From Campylobacter concisus (GTDB lineage: Bacteria; Campylobacterota; Campylobacteria; Campylobacterales; Campylobacteraceae): DNA of 64,000 nucleotides. Both the position numbers and the translations under genes were made by a program. This document shows, one piece after another, positions 33,404-42,076 of the stretch (positions within the stretch are counted from its first letter, which is position 1; the number at the start of each line of letters is the position of its first letter). A model generated the notes under the pieces. It did not search any database, had not been told where the DNA came from, and worked only from the letters and a program-made list of their open reading frames with translations. The stretch lies in contig NZ_CP012541.1 of the NCBI RefSeq assembly GCF_001298465.1, forward strand, positions 682,001 to 746,000, given 5' to 3'.

Positions 33404-34983
33404 TGCGTAACGCAAGAGTCACATATAGGCTAGTTATCTTAATATTAGCCTTGATTTTTGGTTTTGGCTTTTCGGTGCCATCTTTTTTTCAAACACAAAG
33501 TGGAGCTAAAATTTCACTTGGCCTTGATCTTCAAGGCGGCCTTCATATGCTACTTGGTGTTGAAACGAGCGAAGCTATTCACTCAAAAATAAAATCAATA
33601 GCTGGAAGTATAAATTATTATGCTAAAAAAGAAGATGTGTTAATTGATAAATTTAAGATTAAAGAAGAGAACATTGACTTTACTCTCCTTGATGGCGACG
33701 AGGCTCCAAAAGTAGATAAAGCACTAGCCGAGATAAAGGGGCTTAATATTAAAAAAGATGGTTTAAATTACAGCATATCTTTAACCGAGCAAGAAAGAAC
33801 GGATACGATCGAATATGCGATCTCGCAAGCTGTTGAAACCATCAGAAACAGACTTGATCAGTTTGGTCTAGCTGAGCCAACTGTTGCCAGACAGGGCAAA
33901 GATAATATCCTAGTTGAGCTTCCTGGTATAAAAACTGAAGAGGATGAACAAAGAGCAAGAGATCTCATCGCAAAGGCTGCTCACTTGCAGCTTATGGCAG
34001 TTGATGATAAAAGACAAGATCAGGCTAATGCAATGAGCGAGGCTGAAGCTGAAAGCTACGGCGATGTGATCTTTAAAGATGCTAAAAATGACCGCGTGAA
34101 ATACGTCGTTAAAAATATCCCAGTGCTTGACGGCTCGATGCTAACTGATGCAAAAGTCGCATTTTCTCAGCAAAATAACTTGCCTATTATAAATTTCACT
34201 CTTAACTCAGAAGGCGCTAGAATTTTTGGTGATTTTACTGGCGCAAATGTCGGCAAAAGGCTTGCTATTGTACTTGATGGCAAGGTTTATTCAGCTCCTG
34301 TTATAAATGAAAGAATAGGTGGCGGCAGCGGCCAGATCAGCGGTGGTTTTACCCTTGATGAGGCTCACGACGTAGCGATCGCACTTAGAAGTGGCGCACT
34401 TTTAGCACCTGTGAAGATGCTAGAAAAAAGAAGCGTTGGTCCATCTTTAGGCCAAGAGAGCATCAACCAAAGCATGGTTGCTCTTGCTGCTGGATCTATC
34501 TTGGTTGTGCTATTTATGCTAGTTTATTATGGAATTTCTGGAATTTTTGCAAATATCGCGCTAGTTGCGGATGTCGTTATATTAGTTGCTGTCATGGCAC
34601 TTTTTGGAGCTACGCTTACCTTGCCAGGTATGGCTGGTATCGTGCTAACGATTGGTATGGCAGTTGATGCAAACGTCATCATAAACGAGCGTATACGTGA
34701 GCTTTTACGTGAAGGTGTTGCGATAAGGACAGCTGTCCAAAAGGGCTATGAGCACGCCATGAGTGCGATCATTGACTCAAACTTAACTACTATCATTACA
34801 GTTGCTGTGCTTTATGCTTATGGTACTGGCCCAGTTAAAGGCTTTGCTGTGACAATGGCCATAGGTATCATGGCTTCTATGCTAACAGCCATTTTAGGCA
34901 CACATGGCATGTTTGATGCTGCTATGGACAAGATAGAAAAAAGTGGAAATACCAGACTTTGGTTTGGTTATAAAAGGAGCTAA
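33403..34983 (+). CDS. secD: Protein translocase subunit SecD
   Basis: Proton-driven RND-type export motor subunit, 526 residues. N-terminal membrane segment followed by GLDLQGGLHMLLGVE, a large periplasmic P1 domain, and the five-helix C-terminal block with the GMAVDANVIINERIRE proton-pathway motif. Works with SecF to complete export across the inner membrane. Coupled to yajC by a one-base overlap and immediately followed by secF. Confidence 0.97.
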   Translation: MRNARVTYRLVILILALIFGFGFSVPSFFQTQSGAKISLGLDLQGGLHMLLGVETSEAIHSKIKSIAGSINYYAKKEDVLIDKFKIKEENIDFTLLDGDEAPKVDKALAEIKGLNIKKDGLNYSISLTEQERTDTIEYAISQAVETIRNRLDQFGLAEPTVARQGKDNILVELPGIKTEEDEQRARDLIAKAAHLQLMAVDDKRQDQANAMSEAEAESYGDVIFKDAKNDRVKYVVKNIPVLDGSMLTDAKVAFSQQNNLPIINFTLNSEGARIFGDFTGANVGKRLAIVLDGKVYSAPVINERIGGGSGQISGGFTLDEAHDVAIALRSGALLAPVKMLEKRSVGPSLGQESINQSMVALAAGSILVVLFMLVYYGISGIFANIALVADVVILVAVMALFGATLTLPGMAGIVLTIGMAVDANVIINERIRELLREGVAIRTAVQKGYEHAMSAIIDSNLTTIITVAVLYAYGTGPVKGFAVTMAIGIMASMLTAILGTHGMFDAAMDKIEKSGNTRLWFGYKRS

Positions 34984-34985
34984 TG

Positions 34986-35957
34986 ATGCAAATTTTTACT
35001 AAAGCAAAAGTTTATGATTTTATGCGTTTTAGATTTGCTTCACTAGCATTTTCTATATTTTTATTTGTTGGCTCTATTGTTTTACTTGCTACAAAGGGGT
35101 TAAACTACGGCATTGATTTCTCTGGCGGTACGCTTATTCAGCTCAAATACGACACAAAAGCGCCACTTGATAAAATTCGTGATGCTTTTGGCACAAATGA
35201 AGTGCTTAAAAATGCCTCTGTTACCGAGTTTGGAAGCGAAGATGAAGCTGTTATTAGATTTTCAGGCTCAAGCTCAAATTTAACCGGCGACGTCGGTGCT
35301 GAGATAAAGCAAATCTTAAAAGACACTGGGAATTTTGAAGTAAGACGTGTCGATATTGTTGGTCCAAAGGTTGGCGATGAGCTCAGACAAAAGGGTTTAA
35401 TGGCTCTAGGAATTTCTCTAATAGGTGTGCTAATTTACATCACTTTTAGATTTGAGTGGCGTTTTGCTCTAGCTGCAATCGCAACTGAAATTCACGATAT
35501 CATCATAACTGTTGGTGCTATTTCGTTATTTGATATAGATGTAAATTTAGATACTTTAGCAGCTATTTTAACAGTGCTTGGCTACTCTCTAAATGATACT
35601 ATCATCATTTTTGACAGGATAAGAGAGGGTATCAAAGAGAGTAAGAGAACTGATATCGAGGGCGTTATCAATGAGTCAGTCTCAGCCACACTTTCAAGGA
35701 CTATCTTAACTTCAGCCACTACGATGATGACGGTTCTTGTGTTATTTTTATTTGGTGGAGATATGATACATGGATTTTCATTTATTCTTATCGTTGGTAT
35801 TGTCATAGGAACTATCAGCTCGATCTACATCTCTTCGCCGTTTCTTATCTGGTTTAAATTTAGCATCGAGCATTTTAGAAGTAGAGAGACTGAAAAGCAA
35901 AAGATAAAAAAAGAGCGCGAAAAAGAGCGTGCTATGTTTGAGAAAGGCGTTGTGTAA
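34986..35957 (+). CDS. secF: Protein translocase subunit SecF
   Basis: Partner of SecD, 323 residues from the second of two adjacent ATGs. GLNYGIDFSGGTLIQL near the N-terminus and the DTIIIFDRIREG motif in the membrane domain are characteristic. The ATG at 34986 has a six-base spacing from GGAG; the ATG at 34983 overlaps the secD stop and is closer. A charged C-terminal tail (KIKKEREKERAMFEK) extends beyond the last helix. Confidence 0.96.
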   Translation: MQIFTKAKVYDFMRFRFASLAFSIFLFVGSIVLLATKGLNYGIDFSGGTLIQLKYDTKAPLDKIRDAFGTNEVLKNASVTEFGSEDEAVIRFSGSSSNLTGDVGAEIKQILKDTGNFEVRRVDIVGPKVGDELRQKGLMALGISLIGVLIYITFRFEWRFALAAIATEIHDIIITVGAISLFDIDVNLDTLAAILTVLGYSLNDTIIIFDRIREGIKESKRTDIEGVINESVSATLSRTILTSATTMMTVLVLFLFGGDMIHGFSFILIVGIVIGTISSIYISSPFLIWFKFSIEHFRSRETEKQKIKKEREKERAMFEKGVV

Positions 35958-35966
35958 GGAGGGATA

Positions 35967-36305
35967 ATGAACTGGGGAAAAGTTATCTACATATTTTTTG
36001 CATTGATGAGTCTTACGACCACGGCAGAATTTTTATATGATAAAAACGAGATTGCACTTTTTGTGGCAGCTAGTATAAATTTGGTTTCAACGCTACTTAA
36101 GATTGGTGTTAAAAATTTACTCTCGGCTGAGCTTTTTGCAAGCTCGCTGGTTGCTGATTTGCACCTTATACCAGCTTTTGTTATTTTGCAAGTCTCTGAA
36201 AATATAACACTTAGCTATTCGTTGGCTATTGGCGCAGTCATTGCAAATATATTTTCACTAGCCTTGGTTTTAATAGAATCAAGCAAAGCTCAAGAAGAAT
36301 TTTAG
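35967..36305 (+). CDS. Small membrane protein (DUF6394-like)
   Basis: A 112-residue protein with three or four hydrophobic segments, preceded by AAGGAGGGATA, one of the strongest ribosome sites in the window. The ends of the protein are conserved in Campylobacter relatives as I remember them, and I associate it with a domain of unknown function (DUF6394), from memory and unverified. It sits between secF and leuS with short gaps on both sides and is probably co-transcribed. Function unknown. Confidence 0.8.
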   Translation: MNWGKVIYIFFALMSLTTTAEFLYDKNEIALFVAASINLVSTLLKIGVKNLLSAELFASSLVADLHLIPAFVILQVSENITLSYSLAIGAVIANIFSLALVLIESSKAQEEF

Positions 36306-36313
36306 GAGAAAAA

Positions 36314-38779
36314 ATGGCTGAAAAGAGAAAATATGAGCCTTTAAAGATAGAAAAAAAATGGCAAGAAATTTGGGATAAAAATGAAGAATTTGAACCAAAA
36401 GACGATCTAAGCTTGCCAAAAAAATATATCCTAAGTATGTTTCCTTATCCAAGCGGACGCATACATATGGGGCATGTAAGAAACTACTCTATCGGCGATG
36501 CACTTGCTAGATCATATAGAAAAAGCGGCTACAACGTGCTTCATCCTATTGGCTTTGATAGCTTTGGTATGCCAGCTGAAAACGCAGCCATAAAACATAA
36601 AATTCACCCTAAAATTTGGACTTATGAAAATATCGACTATATGAAAAAAGAGCTAGCAAGCCTTGGCTTTTCATTTTCTAAAAAGAGAATTTTAGCCACG
36701 TCTGATCCACTTTACACAAAGTGGGAGCAAAGCTTTTTTATAAAGATGTTTGAAAAAGGGCTTGTTTATAGAAAAAATGCAATTATAAATTGGTGCGAAT
36801 ACGATCAAACTGTGCTTGCAAACGAGCAGGTGGAGGATGGCAAATGCTGGAGATGCGGTAATGATGTTGTACAAAAAGAGCTTCCTGGATATTACTTTAA
36901 CATCACAAAATACGCTAGCGAGCTACTTGATGATCTGAAGCTTCTTGAAGGCAAATGGCCAAATCAAGTAATTACAATGCAAGAAAACTGGATCGGTAGA
37001 AGCTACGGCTTGGAGTTTAAATTTTATCTTGATGAAGCTTCAAAAGAGGCTTTAGGTGGTAAATTTGATGGCTTTGAGGTATTTACTACAAGAGCTGATA
37101 CGATTTACGGCGTTAGCTACACAGCCCTTGCACCTGAACATCCTATTGTAAAAGCGTTGCTTGAGAGTGATAAAATCGATGAAAACAAAAAGACAAAGAT
37201 AAAAACAATCCTAAATCAAAGCCCAAGAGAGCGTCAAGCGAGCGAAAAAGACGGAGAATTTTTAGGAATTTACGTCGTTCATCCACTCACAAATGAAAAA
37301 ATCCCAGTTTGGGTTGCAAATTTCATCCTAGCTGACTACGGCAGTGGCGCTATCATGGCTGTGCCTGCGCACGATCAAAGGGACTTCGAGTTTGCAAGTA
37401 AATTTAATCTTCCTATAAAACCAGTCGTAAAGCCACTTGATGGCGAGAGCGATAGCTCTAAAGCATACTCTGAGTATGGAGTTGCTATAAATTCTGAGCT
37501 GATAAATGGCCTTAATTCAGAAGAGGCTAAAAGCTTTATAATAGAGAAATTCGAAAAAGATGGCCTTGGCAAGAGGATCACAAACTACAAACTAAGAGAC
37601 TGGGGAATTTCTCGCCAAAGATACTGGGGTGCGCCAATACCAGTAGTGCACTGCAAATGCTGCGGCGTAGTGCCTGAAAAAGAGGAAAATTTGCCTATTG
37701 CACTACCTGAAGATGTTGAGATCACAGGCGAGGGCAACCCCCTTGATAAACACCCAACTTGGAAATTTGCAAAGTGTCCAAAATGTGGCAAAGACGCGAT
37801 CAGAGAGACTGATACGATGGATACATTTGTGGAGAGTAGCTGGTATTTTGCTAGATTTACAAGCGATGAGAAGACGTGGAAACAAAAAGCGCTTGATGAA
37901 AAGAGTGTAAACTACTGGATGAACGTAGATCAATACATTGGTGGTATCGAGCATGCGATATTGCACCTTTTATACGCTAGATTTTTCCAAAAGGTCTTAA
38001 GAGATCTTGGCTATCTAAGAGATGATGAGCCGTTTGAAAATTTACTAACTCAAGGCATGGTCTTAAAAGATGGCAAAAAGATGAGCAAAAGTAAGGGCAA
38101 CGTCGTAGATCCTGATGATATCATCAATAAATATGGTGCTGATACGGCAAGGCTTTTTATCCTTTTTGCAGCACCTCCTCAAAAAGAGCTTGAGTGGAAC
38201 GACAGTGCAGTTGAGGGTGCGTTTAGGTTTTTAAATAGGCTTTGGGAGAAGGCACACACTATCAAAAAGATAGATAAACTGCCTCAGATAGATCATGAAA
38301 GCCTAAACAAAGATGAGAAATTTGCAAGGCAAAAAATTTATGAAGCGCTTAAAAAATCAACCGAGGTTTTTGGTGATACATTTGCTTTTAATACACTAAT
38401 CGCTGCTTGCATGGAGGCACTAAATGCTATAAATGCGCAAGATAATGAGGATGTAAATGCTGAGGGCTTTTTCATCATCTTAAATTTACTAGAGCCTATC
38501 GTACCGCATATCGCAAATGAGCTTAGTGAAGAGCTTTTTGGTAGAAAAAATTTCACAAAGATAGCCGTAAAAGAAGAGGTTTTTGTAAAAGATAGCATCG
38601 CTCTTGCAGTTACGGTAAATGGCAAAAAAAGGGCTGAGTTTGAAGTGGCAGCAAGTGAGAGCGAGGGTGAAATTTTAAAGCTAGCTAAGCAAAATGTGGC
38701 TAAATGGCTTGAAGGAAAAGAAATTTTAAAAGAGATTTATATAAAAGGCAAATTAGTAAATTTTGTCATTAAAGGATAA
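36314..38779 (+). CDS. leuS: Leucyl-tRNA synthetase
   Basis: Class I synthetase charging tRNA-Leu, 821 residues. The HIGH-type motif appears as HMGH in [16 protein letters not shown] and the KMSKS loop in [20 protein letters not shown] zinc-type cysteine group (CxxC ... CxxC) is seen at [15 protein letters not shown] and [11 protein letters not shown], and the editing domain is present with TTRADTIYG. Well-formed AGGAG ribosome site. Confidence 0.97.
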   Translation: MAEKRKYEPLKIEKKWQEIWDKNEEFEPKDDLSLPKKYILSMFPYPSGRIHMGHVRNYSIGDALARSYRKSGYNVLHPIGFDSFGMPAENAAIKHKIHPKIWTYENIDYMKKELASLGFSFSKKRILATSDPLYTKWEQSFFIKMFEKGLVYRKNAIINWCEYDQTVLANEQVEDGKCWRCGNDVVQKELPGYYFNITKYASELLDDLKLLEGKWPNQVITMQENWIGRSYGLEFKFYLDEASKEALGGKFDGFEVFTTRADTIYGVSYTALAPEHPIVKALLESDKIDENKKTKIKTILNQSPRERQASEKDGEFLGIYVVHPLTNEKIPVWVANFILADYGSGAIMAVPAHDQRDFEFASKFNLPIKPVVKPLDGESDSSKAYSEYGVAINSELINGLNSEEAKSFIIEKFEKDGLGKRITNYKLRDWGISRQRYWGAPIPVVHCKCCGVVPEKEENLPIALPEDVEITGEGNPLDKHPTWKFAKCPKCGKDAIRETDTMDTFVESSWYFARFTSDEKTWKQKALDEKSVNYWMNVDQYIGGIEHAILHLLYARFFQKVLRDLGYLRDDEPFENLLTQGMVLKDGKKMSKSKGNVVDPDDIINKYGADTARLFILFAAPPQKELEWNDSAVEGAFRFLNRLWEKAHTIKKIDKLPQIDHESLNKDEKFARQKIYEALKKSTEVFGDTFAFNTLIAACMEALNAINAQDNEDVNAEGFFIILNLLEPIVPHIANELSEELFGRKNFTKIAVKEEVFVKDSIALAVTVNGKKRAEFEVAASESEGEILKLAKQNVAKWLEGKEILKEIYIKGKLVNFVIKG

Positions 38780-38782
38780 ATT

Positions 38783-39322
38783 TTGAGGTACTTTTTAGCA
38801 TTTTTTGTAGCGATATTTATCTGCGGGTGTGGCTATAAACCAGTATCAAAGATCACACATGACCTAGTTGGTGATAAAATTTACGTTGATGTGATCATCA
38901 GTAAAGAAGAACCAAAAAATAGCGTTTGGATAAAGGACGCTGTTAAAGAGGGCATGGTCGCAAGGCTAAATAAAAATTTATCAAGTAAAGAGAGTGCTGA
39001 TACTTTGATAATTATTTCGGTAAAAGATTTAAATTACGAAGCGATCATTTATGATGAGTTTGGCTACATTACGTCATATAAAGCACATTTAAGCTTAAAT
39101 TATAAGACTAAATTTAAAGATGGTAGCGTGGTTGATATTCCAGCCACTGGCGAGTATGACTTTAGTGTCGCAAGACGTCAAAAAGATGTAAGATTTGCTG
39201 ATAGCATTCTTAGTGATACTCAAAAATACGAAGCTATCAAAGAGGCATCAAAAGAAGCCTTTGATGAGTATATCGCAAGTTTAGCGGTAAAAGGATATAG
39301 AAATGGCAGCAGTAACCGTTAG
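38783..39322 (+). CDS. lptE: LPS-assembly lipoprotein LptE
   Basis: A 179-residue lipoprotein with the lipobox ending in CGC (probable lipidated cysteine 16) followed by GYKPVSKI. It matches in place and shape the LptE of Campylobacter, which plugs the LptD barrel to insert lipopolysaccharide in the outer membrane; lptD is not in the window. The start is a TTG at 38783 behind AAAGGAT; there is no ATG in place. The end overlaps the next gene by 20 bases. The family is poorly conserved, so the call rests on lipobox, length and position behind leuS. Confidence 0.8.
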   Translation: MRYFLAFFVAIFICGCGYKPVSKITHDLVGDKIYVDVIISKEEPKNSVWIKDAVKEGMVARLNKNLSSKESADTLIIISVKDLNYEAIIYDEFGYITSYKAHLSLNYKTKFKDGSVVDIPATGEYDFSVARRQKDVRFADSILSDTQKYEAIKEASKEAFDEYIASLAVKGYRNGSSNR

Positions 39323-40877
39323 TCAAATAGTCAAGGAAGCCTTAAATGAGATCAAAGATCGCCATTTGATGCTAACGCCAGAGAATTACACTGAAGTCTA
39401 TAATGAAATTTCTAAAAAATATGGCTTTACAACAGAAGAGAGTAAAAAGATAGAAAAATATATCTCAAGGCTTGGTGATGAATATAAAAATCAAGCCCTA
39501 AGCCTTCATATAAAGACGGTCGATGAGTTTGTCGCTTTTATGACTGCTAGGCTCTCTAGAGGTGCTCAACAAGGAGCAAGCCTTATGGCTGATGATAAAA
39601 AATTACAATCACTAAACGCATTTGCTAGAAGAATTCTCCAAGCTATCTCAATGCTTCACAATAAAGATGCAAAAAGTTTAGCAGAGCAAAGTATGCAACT
39701 GCTCGCTAGAAGATATGATGAGAAAAATCTTGAAGAAATGTGCCTTAGATGGTTTGATTTTGTTAGCTCTTACGATACTGAATTTTTAGAATTTTTGAAA
39801 TATTATGGTGTTAGAAATTTTGATGATTTAAAGACAATGAGTTTTGAACTTGAGAAATTTCTTACACAAAAAGATGAAGATGGCGAAGAGGATGTTTTGA
39901 TTCAGCTTTTAAGCCTTACTCTTGAGCCTTCTATTACAAAGGATCTTGATGAAGAGCTTAGCATGATAAGAAGTACTTTGAAGCAAAATCCTAAAACCTT
40001 AAATAGCAAAGAATTTCAAGAAAAGGTAAAGGCATTTGTTGATCGCAGAATAGAAGAAGATAGAACGGAGATCATAGAAAAAGTTGGTTCGCTAAATAAT
40101 GTTTTACAAAATATAAGCGAGAGAATTTCTGATATTGCAGTTAGTTCACAAAGTAGTTCTGATAAAGTAAAAAGCATTAAAAATGATCTAAAAAATGTAA
40201 ATTTAAATACAAATAGCATCGATCAAGTAAGGAGCATGCTTATTGAGATCGCTGGTGCTTTGGAGATCGAGAGCAAAGAGCTTGGTATCGAGATGCACAA
40301 TAGGCAAGCTACTATCTTAGAGCTTCAAAACAGAGTAAATAGTCTTGAAAAAGAGCTTGAGGAAGCTAAGTTGGAGAGCAAAGAGGACTTTTTGACAAAA
40401 GTATCTACTAAGCGTGCTTTGATGAACGAGATTCAACGCATTGAAGAGGCATATAAACGCTATGGGACTGACTATTCTATCTGCTTTGTTGATATTGATC
40501 ATTTCAAAAGCATAAACGATACTTATGGGCATGAGGCTGGAGATGTTATTCTTTCAGCAGTGGCTCAAGTGCTTAAGAAAAACGCTAGAAAGGTTGATTT
40601 CGTTGGTAGATATGGCGGTGAAGAATTTGTAATCTTGCTTCCAAGCACTGGTTTAAAAGATAGTGTTAAATTTGGAGATAAGCTAAGAAGCATGATAGAA
40701 AATTTTAAATTTATCTATAAAAATGAGCGTATTAAGGTTACTATAAGCTCTGGTATAGCGACAAGAAGTGCAAATTTAAGCGAGACGATGACGCTTGAAG
40801 CTGCTGACAAGATGCTTTATCTCTCAAAAGAAAATGGCAGAAATCAAGTAATGCCAAAGATAATCGAGGAAAAATGA
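39303..40877 (+). CDS. GGDEF-domain protein, probable diguanylate cyclase
   Basis: A 524-residue cytoplasmic protein. The first 250 residues are helical with no domain I recognise, followed by a coiled-coil stretch (about 260-360) and a C-terminal GGDEF domain. The active-site motif is GGEEF at 438-442, a permitted variant, and an RKVD inhibitory I-site lies five residues before it, so it should both make c-di-GMP and be feedback-inhibited. No membrane segment and no receiver domain. The gene overlaps lptE by 20 bases and folC by 4. Campylobacter has few c-di-GMP enzymes, so this may be a main one. Confidence 0.9.
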   Translation: MAAVTVSQIVKEALNEIKDRHLMLTPENYTEVYNEISKKYGFTTEESKKIEKYISRLGDEYKNQALSLHIKTVDEFVAFMTARLSRGAQQGASLMADDKKLQSLNAFARRILQAISMLHNKDAKSLAEQSMQLLARRYDEKNLEEMCLRWFDFVSSYDTEFLEFLKYYGVRNFDDLKTMSFELEKFLTQKDEDGEEDVLIQLLSLTLEPSITKDLDEELSMIRSTLKQNPKTLNSKEFQEKVKAFVDRRIEEDRTEIIEKVGSLNNVLQNISERISDIAVSSQSSSDKVKSIKNDLKNVNLNTNSIDQVRSMLIEIAGALEIESKELGIEMHNRQATILELQNRVNSLEKELEEAKLESKEDFLTKVSTKRALMNEIQRIEEAYKRYGTDYSICFVDIDHFKSINDTYGHEAGDVILSAVAQVLKKNARKVDFVGRYGGEEFVILLPSTGLKDSVKFGDKLRSMIENFKFIYKNERIKVTISSGIATRSANLSETMTLEAADKMLYLSKENGRNQVMPKIIEEK

Positions 40878-42076
40878 GCCTAGCTAAATTTCTTGATGGC
40901 AAACCACTTTACTATAAAGAGATTGACTACGGCAGGATCATTAGAGCGTATGCGACTATAAAAGAGCATATAAAGCCATTTAAGATTATTCACATAATAG
41001 GTACAAATGGTAAAGGAAGTACTGGACGCTTTTTAGCGCAAATTTTAAGCCAAAATGGCGCAAAAGTAGGACACTACACGAGCCCGCATATATTTAAATT
41101 TAACGAGCGATTTTGGCTAAATGGTGAGGTCGCTAGTGATGAAATTTTAGAAGCAGCTCACGAGCGCTTGCAGGCTCTTTTAAGTGACGAGTACAAGATA
41201 AAAACAAGCTATTTTGAGTATATGACGCTGCTTTCTGCCGTACTTTTTGAGGATTGCGATTATTTTGTCTGCGAGGCCGGCATGGGTGGTGTGCTTGATG
41301 CGACAAATGTCTTTGAAAAAGAGCTAAGCATTTTTACTCCGATCGGCTTTGATCACACAGCGATACTAGGAAATAGCTTAGAAGAAATTTCACGCACGAA
41401 GTTTGAAGCTATGGGCAAAAGAGCTATTTTAAATGATGAGATGAACGAGATAAGCGTTACTATCGCAAAAGAGATCGCAAGCGAGAGGGGCGCAATTTTG
41501 AGCTTCCCAAGAGAAATTTTAACCAAAGAAAATTTAAATGAGATCGCAAACTATGCAGATAAATTTAATCTACCAGAGTTTTTACGATCAAATTTAACCC
41601 TAGCCTACGCTGCTGCTAAAATTTTAGATAGCGGTATAGACATAAAAAAGCTTGGTGCTCTTACGCTTCGTGGCAGATGTGAAAAGATCACCTCAAATTT
41701 ATACGCTGATGTCGGTCACAACGAGCTTGGCGCAAAGGCTATAGCTAAGAAATTTAGCTCTAAAGAGTTTAGTGACAAGAAGCTAACTCTAGTTTATAAC
41801 TCATTTTTAGATAAAGATTTCAAAGCTGTCTTAGCAGCTCTAAAGCCAGTTATTGATAGCGTGCTACTTTATCACTACCGCTGCGAGGGCAGGGAGCTTG
41901 GCGGAGAGCTCATAAATAAAGCGCTAAATGAGCTTGAAATTTCACATAGAGAGTTTGAGCCAAGCGATATGAATGATATAAAAGAGGCAAAAAACGGCAA
42001 AATTTATCTAGCCTTTGGCTCATTTCATCTAGCCGAAGCCTTTTTAAAAGAGTACTATGCAAGCAAAGGTCTATGA
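40874..42076 (+). CDS. folC: Folylpolyglutamate synthase / dihydrofolate synthase
   Basis: ATP-dependent ligase adding glutamate to folates, 400 residues. The P-loop GTNGKGST is at residues 43-50, with the EAGMGGVLDATN and PIGFDHTAILG blocks of the Mur-ligase fold. Its ATG overlaps the GGDEF stop as ATGA. The end overlaps mfd by 20 bases. Confidence 0.95.
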   Translation: MSLAKFLDGKPLYYKEIDYGRIIRAYATIKEHIKPFKIIHIIGTNGKGSTGRFLAQILSQNGAKVGHYTSPHIFKFNERFWLNGEVASDEILEAAHERLQALLSDEYKIKTSYFEYMTLLSAVLFEDCDYFVCEAGMGGVLDATNVFEKELSIFTPIGFDHTAILGNSLEEISRTKFEAMGKRAILNDEMNEISVTIAKEIASERGAILSFPREILTKENLNEIANYADKFNLPEFLRSNLTLAYAAAKILDSGIDIKKLGALTLRGRCEKITSNLYADVGHNELGAKAIAKKFSSKEFSDKKLTLVYNSFLDKDFKAVLAALKPVIDSVLLYHYRCEGRELGGELINKALNELEISHREFEPSDMNDIKEAKNGKIYLAFGSFHLAEAFLKEYYASKGL